A stretch of DNA of 64,000 nucleotides from CALINF01 sp039980455 (GCA_039980455.1 JBDXCG010000004.1:620001-684000); one strand, 5' to 3'. Shown: positions 1-9,261, counted from the stretch's first letter. Numbers and translations are program-made. The notes: generated by a model from the letters alone, not told the origin.

Positions 1-644
1 CTCTGGCAATACAGGGTGAAGGCGGGGAGGCCGATTGGGTTCAGCTCTCCCGCAAGCATGAAATCGAAGTAGACAGGGAGCGCTCTCACCTGAGTATTTT
101 CGGAGGCAAGCTTACCGATTGCCTGAATGTAGGCAACGAGGTCGTCGATCTGGTTCAAAGCCTCGGCATAGATGTCCCAGAGCCTCAGGGGCGTTGGTAC
201 GGTGAGCCACCGCTGGAATTGCGCGATGAATTCATGTTGCAGGCGCGACGCATGAAACTCGACGACTTGACCGATCCCACTTCCCCAGAACCGCTGTCTG
301 AACGGTTTTGGCGGCGCTATGGTGCTTCGGCCTTTGAGCTGTTGGAGGCAATTCGCGAGGATAAGCGAGAGGCAGAGTTGTTGATACGCAGTGCTGAATA
401 TACCCGGTGTGAGATAGAGCTGGCTGCACGGCGAGAAATGATCGTGAAGCTGGAGGATTTTATGCGCCGTCGCTCCAAGATAGAGCTAGTGATTAGGACC
501 GAGGAGATATTGGCATCACCGGGGCTGCGTGAGGCCTGTAACTTGCTGTTTGGTGACTCTGCAGAGCAGCGCTATCGCGAATATGTCGATTCCATCAGCA
601 CGGCCAACACTATTACGGCTGAGGCTACCGCCGCCCAAGCGTAA
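1..644 (+). CDS. glpD: Glycerol-3-phosphate dehydrogenase (FAD), C-terminal part, cut by window edge
   Basis: The reading frame is open from base 3 and ends at a TAA at 642-644, giving about 213 C-terminal residues; the FAD-binding N-terminus lies outside the window. The visible part contains the GlpD-family segment RSHLSIFGGKLTDCLNVGNE, the last FAD-contacting block, followed by the helical C-terminal cap domain (DEFMLQARRMK, LLIRSAEYTRCEIELAARRE, VIRTEEILA). Family role: oxidation of sn-glycerol 3-phosphate to dihydroxyacetone phosphate at the membrane, with electrons passed to quinone. An internal TTG at 219 is not a credible start because homology continues upstream. The biosynthetic counterpart, gpsA, is at 52515-53519. 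Confidence 0.88.
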   Translation, partial: LAIQGEGGEADWVQLSRKHEIEVDRERSHLSIFGGKLTDCLNVGNEVVDLVQSLGIDVPEPQGRWYGEPPLELRDEFMLQARRMKLDDLTDPTSPEPLSERFWRRYGASAFELLEAIREDKREAELLIRSAEYTRCEIELAARREMIVKLEDFMRRRSKIELVIRTEEILASPGLREACNLLFGDSAEQRYREYVDSISTANTITAEATAAQA

Positions 645-831
645 TTTGTACCGGAATCAATACGTTGTCTGCATTGTGACCCGAAGAGTAGTCCTCTACA
701 CTTCCGGCCTTTCCCGATTGCTCACACCATAAAAGCGGCCTTAGCCCACAAAGCAGCCGATCGGTCAGCCCCCACTGCTCCTGTGAACCCGACCCGTGAT
801 TCTAGGAGCAGCTACTGTCAGAGTACGGATT

Positions 832-2397
832 ATGTTTGAGCTACACGCCAATAAAGTTGCCACCGCCAGGAACGATATCCTGTCAGGGCTTACGGTTGCA
901 CTCGCACTTGTGCCAGAGGCTGTCGCCTTTGCTTTTGTCGCCGGCGTTGAGCCACTCGTGGGCCTATACGCGGCCTTTATGGTTGGACTAATCACAGCGT
1001 GCATCGGTGGGCGCCCCGGGATGATTTCGGGTGCGACTGGCGCATTGGCTGTGGTGATGGTGGCGCTTGTAGCAGACCATGGAGTGGAGTATCTGTTTGC
1101 TACTGTGGTACTGATGGGATTGATTCAGATTACCGCGGGTGCGCTGAGGCTGGGCAAGTTCATCCGCATGGTGCCCCATCCCGTTATGCTGGGCTTCGTT
1201 AACGGGTTGGCTATCGTCATTTTCCTCGCCCAATTGGGCCAGTTTGGTACCCCTGGCGATGCGGGCTGGCTGCACGGCACCTTCATGGAAGGGTCAATTG
1301 TCGATGTGGCATGGCTGGAAGGCGGACAGATGTATGGCTTGGTGGGGCTGGTGCTCTTAACCATGGCGATTATTCACTTTCTGCCCCGACTGACCACAGC
1401 TGTGCCGTCTTCGCTCGTCGCGATTATCGTAGTCAGTTTGCTGGTTTTTGGCTTGGATCTGGATACTCGCGTGGTGGGTGATGTCGCTTCCATTAAGGGC
1501 GGCCTTCCCGCGTTTCACATTCCCAGCGTGCCGTTTAACTGGGACACATTACTGATCATTCTTCCTTACTCGATCATCCTGGCGGCTATCGGGCTGATCG
1601 AGTCGCTATTGACCTTACGTCTCGTTGACGAAATCACCGAAACTCGCGGTCGCGGCAATAAGGAGTGTGTAGGTCAGGGCGTGGCGAATACCGTGACCGG
1701 ATTCTTCGGGGGTATGGGTGGCTGCGCGATGATCGGCCAGAGCATGATTAACGTGAATTCCGGCGGGCGAGGTCGACTCTCTGGTATCTCTGCCGCGCTG
1801 TTCCTGCTGCTGTTCATTTTAGTGGCCTCGGCGCTGATCGAACAGATTCCACTAGCTGCACTGATCGGTGTGATGTTCATCGTTGTGATCGGGACGTTTG
1901 AGTGGAGTAGCTTTCGCGTGATCCGCAAGGTGCCGCGCAGCGACGCGATGGTGCTTATCCTTGTATCAGGCGTCACGGTTGCAACCGATCTTGCGATGGC
2001 AGTGATCGTCGGTGTTATCGTGTCTGCGCTCGTATTTGCCTGGGAGCATGCGAAGCAGGTGCGTGTTGATACCAAGGAAGATCATAAAGGTTCCACGGTT
2101 TATGCGGTGCACGGGCCGTTGTTTTTTGGATCTGTTACATCGTTTCTGGAGCAGTTTGATCCGGCGCAAGCAAACGATGATGTGGTGATTGATTTTGCCG
2201 ACTCGCGAGTGTGTGATCACTCCGGCCTGGAGGCGATCGATACGCTGGCGGAGCGCTACCTGAATTCAGGCAAAACGTTGCACCTGGTTCATTTGAGCGA
2301 GGACTGCCGCAATTTATTGCAGAAGGCGGGTAGTCTGGTGGAAGTAAACGTCATTGAAGATCCTCGCTACTTCGTTGCAGAGGACGCTGTAGCCTGA
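832..2397 (+). CDS. SulP-family inorganic anion transporter with STAS domain
   Basis: A protein of about 521 residues with a hydrophobic core of repeated membrane spans beginning with NDILSGLTVALALVPEAVAF, the SulP signature region, and a cytoplasmic C-terminal STAS domain (from about YAVHGPLFFGSV through VIDFADSRVCDHSGLEAID). SulP proteins carry sulfate, bicarbonate or other anions; the substrate cannot be read here. The frame also allows a GTG start at 796, but residues from the ATG at 832 fit the family N-terminus better. Neither start has a convincing ribosome-binding site, since the AGGAG at about 804 sits too far from 832. It converges on the minus-strand genes that follow. Confidence 0.85.
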   Translation: MFELHANKVATARNDILSGLTVALALVPEAVAFAFVAGVEPLVGLYAAFMVGLITACIGGRPGMISGATGALAVVMVALVADHGVEYLFATVVLMGLIQITAGALRLGKFIRMVPHPVMLGFVNGLAIVIFLAQLGQFGTPGDAGWLHGTFMEGSIVDVAWLEGGQMYGLVGLVLLTMAIIHFLPRLTTAVPSSLVAIIVVSLLVFGLDLDTRVVGDVASIKGGLPAFHIPSVPFNWDTLLIILPYSIILAAIGLIESLLTLRLVDEITETRGRGNKECVGQGVANTVTGFFGGMGGCAMIGQSMINVNSGGRGRLSGISAALFLLLFILVASALIEQIPLAALIGVMFIVVIGTFEWSSFRVIRKVPRSDAMVLILVSGVTVATDLAMAVIVGVIVSALVFAWEHAKQVRVDTKEDHKGSTVYAVHGPLFFGSVTSFLEQFDPAQANDDVVIDFADSRVCDHSGLEAIDTLAERYLNSGKTLHLVHLSEDCRNLLQKAGSLVEVNVIEDPRYFVAEDAVA

Positions 2398-2454
2398 CGT
2401 GGGACGATCGCTGAGTAAACCGATGAAAGAGCGTGCAGCCCGGTGCCGGCGAGT

Positions 2455-2946
2455 TTAATCGGCGCCTATCAACGAAGCGCGCAGATTGGGGCGCGTGGTC
2501 TCTGGTGACAGCCAGATGTCGATAAAACTGGTGCCAAAAGCACTGTCTTCGATTGTGCCGAGTAACTCACCGTTGCGGTAAAAAGTACTGCGGTTGTTGT
2601 CATCAAGCTCAATGGTAAGCACGTCATCCTTGCTCACATCTGGCCAAAGCGCAGAGAGAGAGGAGAGCCACTGGTCACGATTCTCATGCTCTAGCCCCAA
2701 TGCGTCCCACTCCTGCGCCGTTCGCGCTACGAGCGCGTTCGCCTCGATATCAAGAAGATATTGAATATCCAGTCGTAATGGCACCTGGCCTTCCCGATAG
2801 CGCCCGTTATCGGAGTACAACGTAGAGTTATAGACGTCCCAGAACAATACCTTCAGCTTTGCTTCGCCGACTTTGGTAAGAGCGTCATCGTAGGCGGCAA
2901 TTGGCAATGCGATCACCAATAGAAGAACGGAAAGTAGCGCGCGCAT
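2455..2946 (-). CDS. Secreted chalcone isomerase-like domain protein
   Basis: 163 residues with a signal peptide (MRALLSVLLLVIALPIAAY) followed by a chalcone-isomerase-like fold seen in bacterial periplasmic proteins (Chalcone_3 type: KVGEAKLKVLFWDVYNSTLYS near the start and LGTIEDSAFGTSFIDIWLS near the end). Bacterial members are not known to isomerise chalcone, so the function is unknown. The ATG lies 3 nt after the stop of the DUF2878 gene, whose 3' end supplies an AGGAG ribosome-binding site, so the two are probably translationally coupled. These two families often sit together in gammaproteobacteria. Confidence 0.75.
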   Translation of the reverse strand: MRALLSVLLLVIALPIAAYDDALTKVGEAKLKVLFWDVYNSTLYSDNGRYREGQVPLRLDIQYLLDIEANALVARTAQEWDALGLEHENRDQWLSSLSALWPDVSKDDVLTIELDDNNRSTFYRNGELLGTIEDSAFGTSFIDIWLSPETTRPNLRASLIGAD

Positions 2947-2949
2947 GAT

Positions 2950-3501
2950 TTACTGCTCCTGCGCGTCAAGCGCTGCGGTGATACGGAACATCAATGGAAA
3001 GACGATTGACCACACGCCTGCCAGAATCAGGAGTGTTGGGAAGAGCTCGTAGCCGAAGCTAACAGCGCCGAGTCGCTCACCTGCCCAATAGTTCAGGGGC
3101 AAGCCGATGGCGCCCACCGTGGCAGTAATTGCGGGATGCCTGCCGAAGAATGCCAGGCTGCGGTTGATTGTGGTGGCAAAGCCGATCCACAGAGCGCACA
3201 GCCACAATGGTACGAGCACATTGCCTTCAAACTGGTACGCGCCTGCGGCGCTTAACGTTGCATCGACAGCAATGCCAACGAAAGCGACAGTAGAGAGCTG
3301 AAGCAGCTCCTTGTCCAGCGAGCGGCATAGCAGCAAGTGGGCAACTAGCAACGCTACTGTCACCGTTAGCAGGTTGTCTCTACCCAGTACGGCGCAGAAC
3401 CATACGCTCTGGAACCAAATGGCGTTAAACCAGATGGTCTGTGTGAAAGCCGGGCGGGAAAAGCGCGGCTCAGTCATCGCGTGCTCGCTGTGTGTCAGCA
3501 T
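2950..3501 (-). CDS. DUF2878 family membrane protein
   Basis: 183 residues with about five hydrophobic segments separated by short loops, matching the small DUF2878 inner-membrane family as I recall it (WFNAIWFQSVWFCAVLG near the N-terminus, GAIGLPLNYWAGERLGAV in the C-terminal third). Function unknown. An ATG at 3501 is used here; a second ATG eight codons downstream (MTEPRFSRP) is also plausible. It is the first gene of a two-gene unit with the chalcone-isomerase-like protein. Confidence 0.7.
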   Translation of the reverse strand: MLTHSEHAMTEPRFSRPAFTQTIWFNAIWFQSVWFCAVLGRDNLLTVTVALLVAHLLLCRSLDKELLQLSTVAFVGIAVDATLSAAGAYQFEGNVLVPLWLCALWIGFATTINRSLAFFGRHPAITATVGAIGLPLNYWAGERLGAVSFGYELFPTLLILAGVWSIVFPLMFRITAALDAQEQ

Positions 3502-3584
3502 GGAGTCTACCTGTGTGCATCAAGTGATCATTAAGTAGACAATATACGGTGGCTTGCGCGCAGTGGATTGATGCGAAACCGAGT

Positions 3585-3899
3585 TTACTCGGTTGATGAG
3601 TAAGCTCGCTCGATGCGTGTGATTTCTACGCAGTAGTCTGCATACCAGACATCCTGGCCCTGCTTCTGTGCGATCTTGTGCTCAGGGTGATTGCGCCATG
3701 CGCGGATATCTTCCAGTGAGCTCCAGTAGGATATGGCGATCTCGGTATCGCCTTCGCAGGCAGCGGTAAATTTGTGACAGCCGAACTCGGACATGGCCAA
3801 CTCGCGCATACGCGTTGCTGTAGCGAGATAGGCGTCATCCAACTGGCGGATTCGTGCGGTAAATATGACGGCGTAGTGACCGGGAACCTCGTGCTGCAT
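3585..3899 (-). CDS. Antibiotic biosynthesis monooxygenase (ABM)-like small protein
   Basis: 104 residues. The pattern is that of a dimeric alpha+beta ABM/Dabb fold: YAVIFTARIRQLDDAYLATATRM, then ACEGDTEIAISYWSSLEDI and a helix RAWRNHPEHKIAQKQGQDVW containing the typical W..HPEH segment. Members bind or oxidise small aromatic compounds or haem without a cofactor, but many are uncharacterised and the substrate is unknown. It stands alone between the DUF2878 unit and the APC permease on the same strand. Confidence 0.65.
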   Translation of the reverse strand: MQHEVPGHYAVIFTARIRQLDDAYLATATRMRELAMSEFGCHKFTAACEGDTEIAISYWSSLEDIRAWRNHPEHKIAQKQGQDVWYADYCVEITRIERAYSSTE

Positions 3900-3961
3900 A
3901 TGTTAACCCCAGGCGAAGGATGTGGAGCGTTAGTGTACGCCGACCAGCGTGGGATTGTTCG

Positions 3962-5332
3962 CTACCGCGCGCGGTGATTCTCCGCAAACCGAATCACCAC
4001 CTCTCCGATAATCAAAGTGACTACCACACCGATTAGCACGGGCCATTCCAAACCGCTGCCAGGGGTGTAAACGAACAACACGATAGATAGCCCCAGCACG
4101 GCCATACAAAGCCAGGCAGATAGTTTGGCTGTGACCAACCCGCCGGGTACCGCATAGGGGCGGTGATGGTCTGGATCCCGGATACGCATGCGAATGAAGG
4201 TGAGTAGCATGCCCTGATAGGGCAATAGGAAGATAACGGCAGAGAACGCAAACAGAGACCAGAACAGGTCCTCGTTGGAGCCTGCAAGCATTCCATACAA
4301 AACCAGCACGAAGGTGCTGACAAGCCCCATTAAAACGGCCGCGCCAACTGGCGTGCCCAGGCTTTTACTCTCTAGCGCAAATATTTTCGGCAACTCGCCT
4401 TCAATTGCTGCCTCAGCAGCGGCGCGGTTACATCCCAGCGCCCAGGTCACGCCATTGGAAAAAAAGGTGTAGAGCGCTCCGATACCCAGCGCCATAACAA
4501 AAGCTCTGCCTGTGGCTGATTCGCCGAAGAACAGTTGCAGCGTATCCATGAGGCCTTCCACCAGATTGATGTCGCCTGCTGGAATGGCGGCAAGTACGGC
4601 AATCGTACCAAGCAGGTACAGCACGATGATAATGCTGCCGGAGATAAAAATGGCTCGTGGTACATCTCTCGCAGGATTCTTCATTTCAGCACTGCCGGCA
4701 CTCACCAGCTCAAAGCCCAGCATGCCGTAGATGATGGCGGGGATGTATTGCAGGCTGCTACCCCAATCCGGCTTCAAGGTTTCCAGTGTTAGCGGATTAG
4801 CCATGCCGTTGGATCCGATGTAGTTGTAAGCACCCGCGATGATGGCGAGAAAGATAATCACTTTCAAAATAGCGCCCAGATTGGGAATCCATTTGCCCAC
4901 GTCCAGCGTCATGATATTAACAGCCACGGCCAGCCAGGTGAGCACCACGCCGATAGCAATCTGCCACCCCAGAGAGAGCTCTGGGAAAAACATCTGTTTG
5001 AAGACGCCTGCGAAAAGGAGAAAAATGGCCGGAATCCAAACCGCGGTGTTTACCCAGTAGCACCAGGTTGCACGTGAAGCCCAGCGACCACCAAAGCCGT
5101 CCCGAATCCATGCATAGATACCGCCCTGTTCAGGGTAAGCGCAGCCCATCTCGGCGCAAATCATTGCAAAGGGTATGAAAAAGATGACACCGAGAAAGAG
5201 CCACCAGAAAACGGCTGGAGCGCCAACGGACGCAGCGGCGGTGAGTGTATCTAACAGCAGTATTGCGGATACGGTGAACAGCACCATGTCGCGCTGCCGC
5301 AATGTTTGTTTGTGACTGCTCGTCTCACTCAT
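3962..5332 (-). CDS. APC-superfamily amino acid/polyamine permease
   Basis: 456 residues with about 12 membrane spans. The N-terminus (LRQRDMVLFTVSAILLLDTL) and the first unwound helix are typical of the amino acid-polyamine-organocation superfamily, as is the EMKNPARDVPRAIF loop. It lies directly downstream of a putrescine-type aminotransferase and close to an agmatinase and a gamma-glutamyl-amine ligase, so a polyamine or related amine substrate is likely by context. A strong terminator-like hairpin lies only 15 nt upstream of its start codon, so expression probably depends on read-through or attenuation. Confidence 0.82.
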   Translation of the reverse strand: MSETSSHKQTLRQRDMVLFTVSAILLLDTLTAAASVGAPAVFWWLFLGVIFFIPFAMICAEMGCAYPEQGGIYAWIRDGFGGRWASRATWCYWVNTAVWIPAIFLLFAGVFKQMFFPELSLGWQIAIGVVLTWLAVAVNIMTLDVGKWIPNLGAILKVIIFLAIIAGAYNYIGSNGMANPLTLETLKPDWGSSLQYIPAIIYGMLGFELVSAGSAEMKNPARDVPRAIFISGSIIIVLYLLGTIAVLAAIPAGDINLVEGLMDTLQLFFGESATGRAFVMALGIGALYTFFSNGVTWALGCNRAAAEAAIEGELPKIFALESKSLGTPVGAAVLMGLVSTFVLVLYGMLAGSNEDLFWSLFAFSAVIFLLPYQGMLLTFIRMRIRDPDHHRPYAVPGGLVTAKLSAWLCMAVLGLSIVLFVYTPGSGLEWPVLIGVVVTLIIGEVVIRFAENHRAR

Positions 5333-5347
5333 AGATTGCTATCCATG

Positions 5348-5374
5348 AAAAAGCCCGGCTCAGGGCCGGGCTTT
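5348..5374 (-). terminator. Intrinsic terminator-like hairpin between aminotransferase and permease
   Basis: A perfect 10-bp stem (AAAGCCCGGC paired with GCCGGGCTTT) with a 5-nt loop. Read on the minus strand it ends in five T residues. It lies 3 nt after the aminotransferase stop and about 15 nt before the permease start, leaving no room for a promoter between them. Confidence 0.8.
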
Positions 5375-5377
5375 CAA

Positions 5378-6748
5378 TTAACTGCTTATGCCATAGTGCG
5401 CGGCGGTCTCATCCAGCGCGGCGCCAAGTTTGTCGACGAGGGTATCGATTTCACCCATGTCGCATACCAGCGGCGGCGCCATAATCATGGCATCGCCTGT
5501 CTGGCGCACCATTAGGCCATTGCTGTTTGCTCTATTGCGGCAAAAGACAGCGCCGCCTGACTCTGCTTCGAGACGCTCACGCGTAGTTTTATCGCGCACG
5601 AGTTCCACAGCAGCAAACATACCCTTACCGCGTACCTGACCTACGATCGGGTGATCTTCAAATTCGCGCAGGCGTGTTTGAAGATGCGGTCCAATAGTGT
5701 TTGCAGCGGTCTCGATAATATTGCCATCACGAAGAATGCGTAGCGTTTCCAGTCCTGCTGCGCAGGAAGCGGGATGGCCTGAGTACGTCAGTCCGTGGGC
5801 GAATTCGCCGCCACCTGACATCAGTACATCGGTAACCTTGTCGCTCACCATCACTCCACCCAGCGGCATATAGCCATTGGTAATTGCTTTTGCGAATGTC
5901 ATCAAGTCGGGCTTGAGGTCGTAAGTTTCACAACCGAACCAGCGCCCGGTGCGACCAAAGCCACAAATGACCTCGTCGAGAATCAGCAAGATATCGCGTT
6001 CATCACAGATGCGTTGTATCTCAGGCCAGTAAGTGTCGGGAGGAATAATTACCCCACCCGCGCCTTGCACAGGTTCGGCGATGAAAGCGGCCACGTTGCC
6101 TTCGCCAAGGTGATCAATCATGGCGTCCAACTCGCGGGCAACCTTTAGGCCAAACTCATCGGGGTCCATATCCCCACCTTCCTCAAACCAGTGTGGCTGA
6201 TTGATGTGGTGAACATAATCCAGACCGCGTGCCTGTTTGTGCATCGCGCTCATTCCGCCGAGAGACGCAGCGGCAATAGTGCTGCCATGGTAGGCATTTT
6301 TGCGGCTGATAATCTGCTTCTTGTCCGGTTTGCCCAGCAAGTCGTAGTAACGATGAACCAGGCGTATGTTTGTATCGTTGGCTTCTGATCCGGAGTTGGT
6401 AAAAAACACGTGGTTGAATTGTGCAGGTGTCACATCAACCAGTGCCTTGGCCAGCTCCACCGCAGGCTGATTGGAGCAATTGAAGAAATTATTGTAGTAC
6501 GGCAACTCCTGCATCTGCTGGTTTACCGCCTCGATAATCGTTTTCTGGCTGTAGCCCAAGTTGCAGCACCAAAGACCAGACATGCCGTCCAGCATTTTGT
6601 GACCTTCACTGTCGTAGATGTAGATGTGCTCTGCTTTGTTCACGATACGACCGCCATGGTTCGCGTAGTCTTGAAAATCCGTGAACGGATGCAGGTGGTG
6701 GGACTGATCCAGTTGGCGCAGGGCGGCGGTGTCAACTTTACTGTTCAT
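5378..6748 (-). CDS. spuC: Class III aminotransferase, putrescine/polyamine-pyruvate type
   Basis: 456 residues, PLP fold type I. Visible motifs: LDGMSGLWCCNLGY near 53-66, the phosphate-binding TNSGSEANDT near 117-126, the YHGST segment at 153-157, D258 in ILDEVICGFGRTG, and the Schiff-base lysine K287 in TFAKAITNGY. These match omega-transaminases of the SpuC group, which move the amino group of putrescine, cadaverine or related amines to pyruvate. The start is the ATG at 6748. It is divergent from a glutamine-synthetase-like gene, with a shared 185-bp regulatory region, and followed by a terminator and a permease. No aldehyde dehydrogenase for its aldehyde product is present in the window. 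Confidence 0.85.
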   Translation of the reverse strand: MNSKVDTAALRQLDQSHHLHPFTDFQDYANHGGRIVNKAEHIYIYDSEGHKMLDGMSGLWCCNLGYSQKTIIEAVNQQMQELPYYNNFFNCSNQPAVELAKALVDVTPAQFNHVFFTNSGSEANDTNIRLVHRYYDLLGKPDKKQIISRKNAYHGSTIAAASLGGMSAMHKQARGLDYVHHINQPHWFEEGGDMDPDEFGLKVARELDAMIDHLGEGNVAAFIAEPVQGAGGVIIPPDTYWPEIQRICDERDILLILDEVICGFGRTGRWFGCETYDLKPDLMTFAKAITNGYMPLGGVMVSDKVTDVLMSGGGEFAHGLTYSGHPASCAAGLETLRILRDGNIIETAANTIGPHLQTRLREFEDHPIVGQVRGKGMFAAVELVRDKTTRERLEAESGGAVFCRNRANSNGLMVRQTGDAMIMAPPLVCDMGEIDTLVDKLGAALDETAAHYGISS

Positions 6749-6803
6749 GCCATGTTCCTCTGATGTGTGAAAGCCATGCTAAGCGGCTACACTCCGGGTT
6801 AAC

Positions 6804-6891
6804 TACCCCGAAGTGGTATGGTCGAGTGTGGTGCTGCATTGTTTAATAGTGTGGCACAGACCCCGAGAGCGCGAATTACCCCTAAAGTGGT
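6804..6891. promoter_or_regulatory. Two direct repeats TACCCCnAAGTGGT in a divergent promoter region
   Basis: Between the divergent aminotransferase and GS-like genes the sequence holds TACCCCGAAGTGGT at 6804-6817 and TACCCCTAAAGTGGT at 6877-6891, in the same orientation and 73 bp apart. Each is nearly palindromic (ACCCC/GTGGT). A weaker variant, CATCCCCCAAAAGTGTT, occurs at 32793 upstream of the TonB receptor. Candidate binding sites for a shared regulator; no experimental basis. Confidence 0.4.
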
Positions 6892-6933
6892 GTTTTGGGC
6901 TCGGGAATTATAACAACAGCCAAGGAATTCACT

Positions 6934-8283
6934 ATGTCCGATGCCAGTGAGCGCTTGCAGCGCTTTCTCGAGGACAATCCCACTATCGAGATATTCGAGA
7001 TTATCCTGCCGGACATCGCTGGCGGCTTGCGTGGCAAGTGGGTAACGCGCGATAAGATCGAGAAAGTCATCGCGGGTGGACTCAAGTTGCCTATTAGTTC
7101 GCTGGCCTTTGATGTGTGGGGGCGCGATGTTGAAGCCTGGGTATTCGATTCTGGTGACGGCGATGGACTGTGCCAGGCCGATATCCGAACTTTGGCAACG
7201 GTACCCTGGGCAGAGCGACCGACCGGGCAGGTGATGATATCTCTGCATGAGGTTGGAGGTGAGCCTTGCGTGCTTGATCCGCGTATTCTGTTGCAGAGAC
7301 TCATCGATCGCTTCGCCGCGTTGGGACTCACCCCCGTGGTTGCCAGCGAGATGGAGTTCTACCTGCTGAAGGATGAGCATGACACACTGGGTCGGCCGGT
7401 ACATACCCAGACGGATCGCGTGGGCGGTGCTCTGGCGACCGGCCAGACCTACTGCATCGATACGATGAGCGACATGTCCCAATTGATGCATGAAATACGC
7501 GATGCCTGCGTGGCGCAGAATCTTCCCATTGATACGCTCATCAAAGAGGGAGCTCCTTCCCAGTATGAGATCAACCTGTACCACAATGCTGATGCCCTGG
7601 TAGCAGCAGACCAGGCATTAATGCTGCAGCGTGCGATCAAGGGCGTAGCGAAACGCCACGGCCTGATTGCCAGTTTTATGGCCAAGCCTTTCGGAGAGTT
7701 GGCCGGTAATGGGATGCACTTACATTGCAGCGTGCTGGATCGCGAAGGCAACAATGCCTTCGACGATGGTACGGGCCAAGGGACAGACTTATTGCGTCAG
7801 GCGATTGCCGGATGTCTGCACGGCATGCGCGACAGCATGCTGCTTTTTGCTCCTAACTTGAATTCATACAGACGCTTTCAACGCGGCACGCATGCACCAA
7901 TGGCACCCACCTGGGGCTACGAGAATCGTACCGTCGCCGTGCGTGTACCCGCTGATGCTCCGGTAGCCACGCGTCTTGAGCACCGCGTACCGGGCGCAGA
8001 TGCACATCCGCACCTGGTGATCGCTGCGCTGCTGGCCGGCATGCTGCATGGCATCGAAAACACGTTGATTGCGCCAGAGCCCCTAACGGGAAATGCCTAT
8101 GACCAGGCGCCAGCCAGTTTGCCGCGCTACTGGCCGGACGCACTTGCCAGTTTCGCTGACTCTGCATTTATACAGAATAGTTTTGGCAGTGATTTTCAGC
8201 GTGTGTATACGCTGTTAAAGCAACAGGAAATGGATGAATACGACCGGCAGGTGACGCCGCTGGAGTATGATGCCTGTCTTTAG
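6934..8283 (+). CDS. Glutamine synthetase-like gamma-glutamyl-amine ligase (PuuA/SpuI family)
   Basis: 449 residues from the ATG at 6934, preceded by AAGGA. GS catalytic-domain motifs are present: metal-binding SEMEFYLL, SQYEINL, NGMHLHCSV, NSYRRF, and the arginine-rich NRTVAVRVP and LEHRVPGADAHPHL. The short N-terminal beta-grasp region (EIILPDIAGGLRGKW) and the absence of the adenylylation loop typical of GlnA-I place it with gamma-glutamylpolyamine synthetases, which couple glutamate to putrescine or another amine using ATP. It is followed 39 nt later by agmatinase, which makes putrescine, and is divergent from a putrescine-type aminotransferase. The exact amine is not determinable. Confidence 0.82.
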   Translation: MSDASERLQRFLEDNPTIEIFEIILPDIAGGLRGKWVTRDKIEKVIAGGLKLPISSLAFDVWGRDVEAWVFDSGDGDGLCQADIRTLATVPWAERPTGQVMISLHEVGGEPCVLDPRILLQRLIDRFAALGLTPVVASEMEFYLLKDEHDTLGRPVHTQTDRVGGALATGQTYCIDTMSDMSQLMHEIRDACVAQNLPIDTLIKEGAPSQYEINLYHNADALVAADQALMLQRAIKGVAKRHGLIASFMAKPFGELAGNGMHLHCSVLDREGNNAFDDGTGQGTDLLRQAIAGCLHGMRDSMLLFAPNLNSYRRFQRGTHAPMAPTWGYENRTVAVRVPADAPVATRLEHRVPGADAHPHLVIAALLAGMLHGIENTLIAPEPLTGNAYDQAPASLPRYWPDALASFADSAFIQNSFGSDFQRVYTLLKQQEMDEYDRQVTPLEYDACL

Positions 8284-8322
8284 AGACGGGTTTTATTGGC
8301 AGGACTAACAGAGGACGGATTG

Positions 8323-9261
8323 ATGAGCCAACAAGGGCAGGGCGCATCGCCGCTGAGTGACCGGGGCATGTACTCCAACATATTCAGTTTCATGGGACTC
8401 CCCATCAGCCGGGATCTGTCAGATGACTCGATCGGCGCGGCAGTGATGGGCGTGCCTTACGACCTTGGTACCAGCGGGCGGTCTGGCACCCGGCTGGGGC
8501 CAAATGGCATACGCCAGGCCAGTGCCAACTTACGCTGGGAAGAGAACCGGTGGCCCTGGGACTTTGCGTTACCCGACAGACTTCAGGCGATCGATTACGG
8601 TGATATCGATTTTCTCTGGGGTGATAGCGAGGACATGCTGGACAAGGTCGAGGAGCATGCCGCGATGATTACTGCATCGGGCAAGACCTTGATAAGCCTT
8701 GGAGGTGATCACTTTGTCACGTTGCCGTTGTTGCGCGGTCACGCGCGCACGCATGGCACCATGGCGATGATCCATTTTGATGCGCATACCGACTCTTACG
8801 AGGAAGAACAAAAGTACAATCATGGGTGTATGTTCTACCATGCGCCACGTGAAGGTCTTATCGATGCCAACAAAACCATTCAAGTTGGGATTCGTACTGA
8901 CTATGACAAACCCGATCACCCCTTTGAGGTGATTGATGGGCACGCCGCCAATGAATTATCGGTGGAGCAAATCGTTGCGCGCATACGCAATCGCGTTGGC
9001 GATACGCCTACTTATCTGACATTTGATATCGACGGGCTGGACCCAGCCTACGCGCCGGGTACCGGCACGCCAGTGGTTGGTGGGCTGACCACGTCAAAAG
9101 CGCTGCGGATACTGCAGGGCCTTGCTGATCTGAATATTGTTGGATTTGATGTGGTTGAAGTCTCTCCCGCTTACGATCACGCAGACATTACTTCGCTGGC
9201 GGCCGCTACCTTGGCACTGCAGTTTCTCTATATGCGTGCCAGTCGCATCGTAGCCGACTGA
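8323..9261 (+). CDS. speB: Agmatinase / arginase-family ureohydrolase
   Basis: 312 residues from the ATG at 8323 with GAGGAC as ribosome-binding site; a longer frame begins at 8296 but lacks support. All binuclear Mn ligands are visible: H130 in GGDHF, D153/H155/D157 in FDAHTDS, and D235/D237 in FDIDGLDPA. This fits agmatinase (agmatine to putrescine and urea), though guanidinobutyrase and other guanidino hydrolases share the motifs. Its position between a gamma-glutamyl-amine ligase and further amine genes supports a catabolic role feeding putrescine or an analogue into the pathway. Confidence 0.82.
   Translation: MSQQGQGASPLSDRGMYSNIFSFMGLPISRDLSDDSIGAAVMGVPYDLGTSGRSGTRLGPNGIRQASANLRWEENRWPWDFALPDRLQAIDYGDIDFLWGDSEDMLDKVEEHAAMITASGKTLISLGGDHFVTLPLLRGHARTHGTMAMIHFDAHTDSYEEEQKYNHGCMFYHAPREGLIDANKTIQVGIRTDYDKPDHPFEVIDGHAANELSVEQIVARIRNRVGDTPTYLTFDIDGLDPAYAPGTGTPVVGGLTTSKALRILQGLADLNIVGFDVVEVSPAYDHADITSLAAATLALQFLYMRASRIVAD

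Noticed and set aside
6799..7584. A 261-codon open frame on the minus strand
   Set aside because: It is antisense to the GS-like ligase, which has all family motifs; the frame has no recognisable domain.
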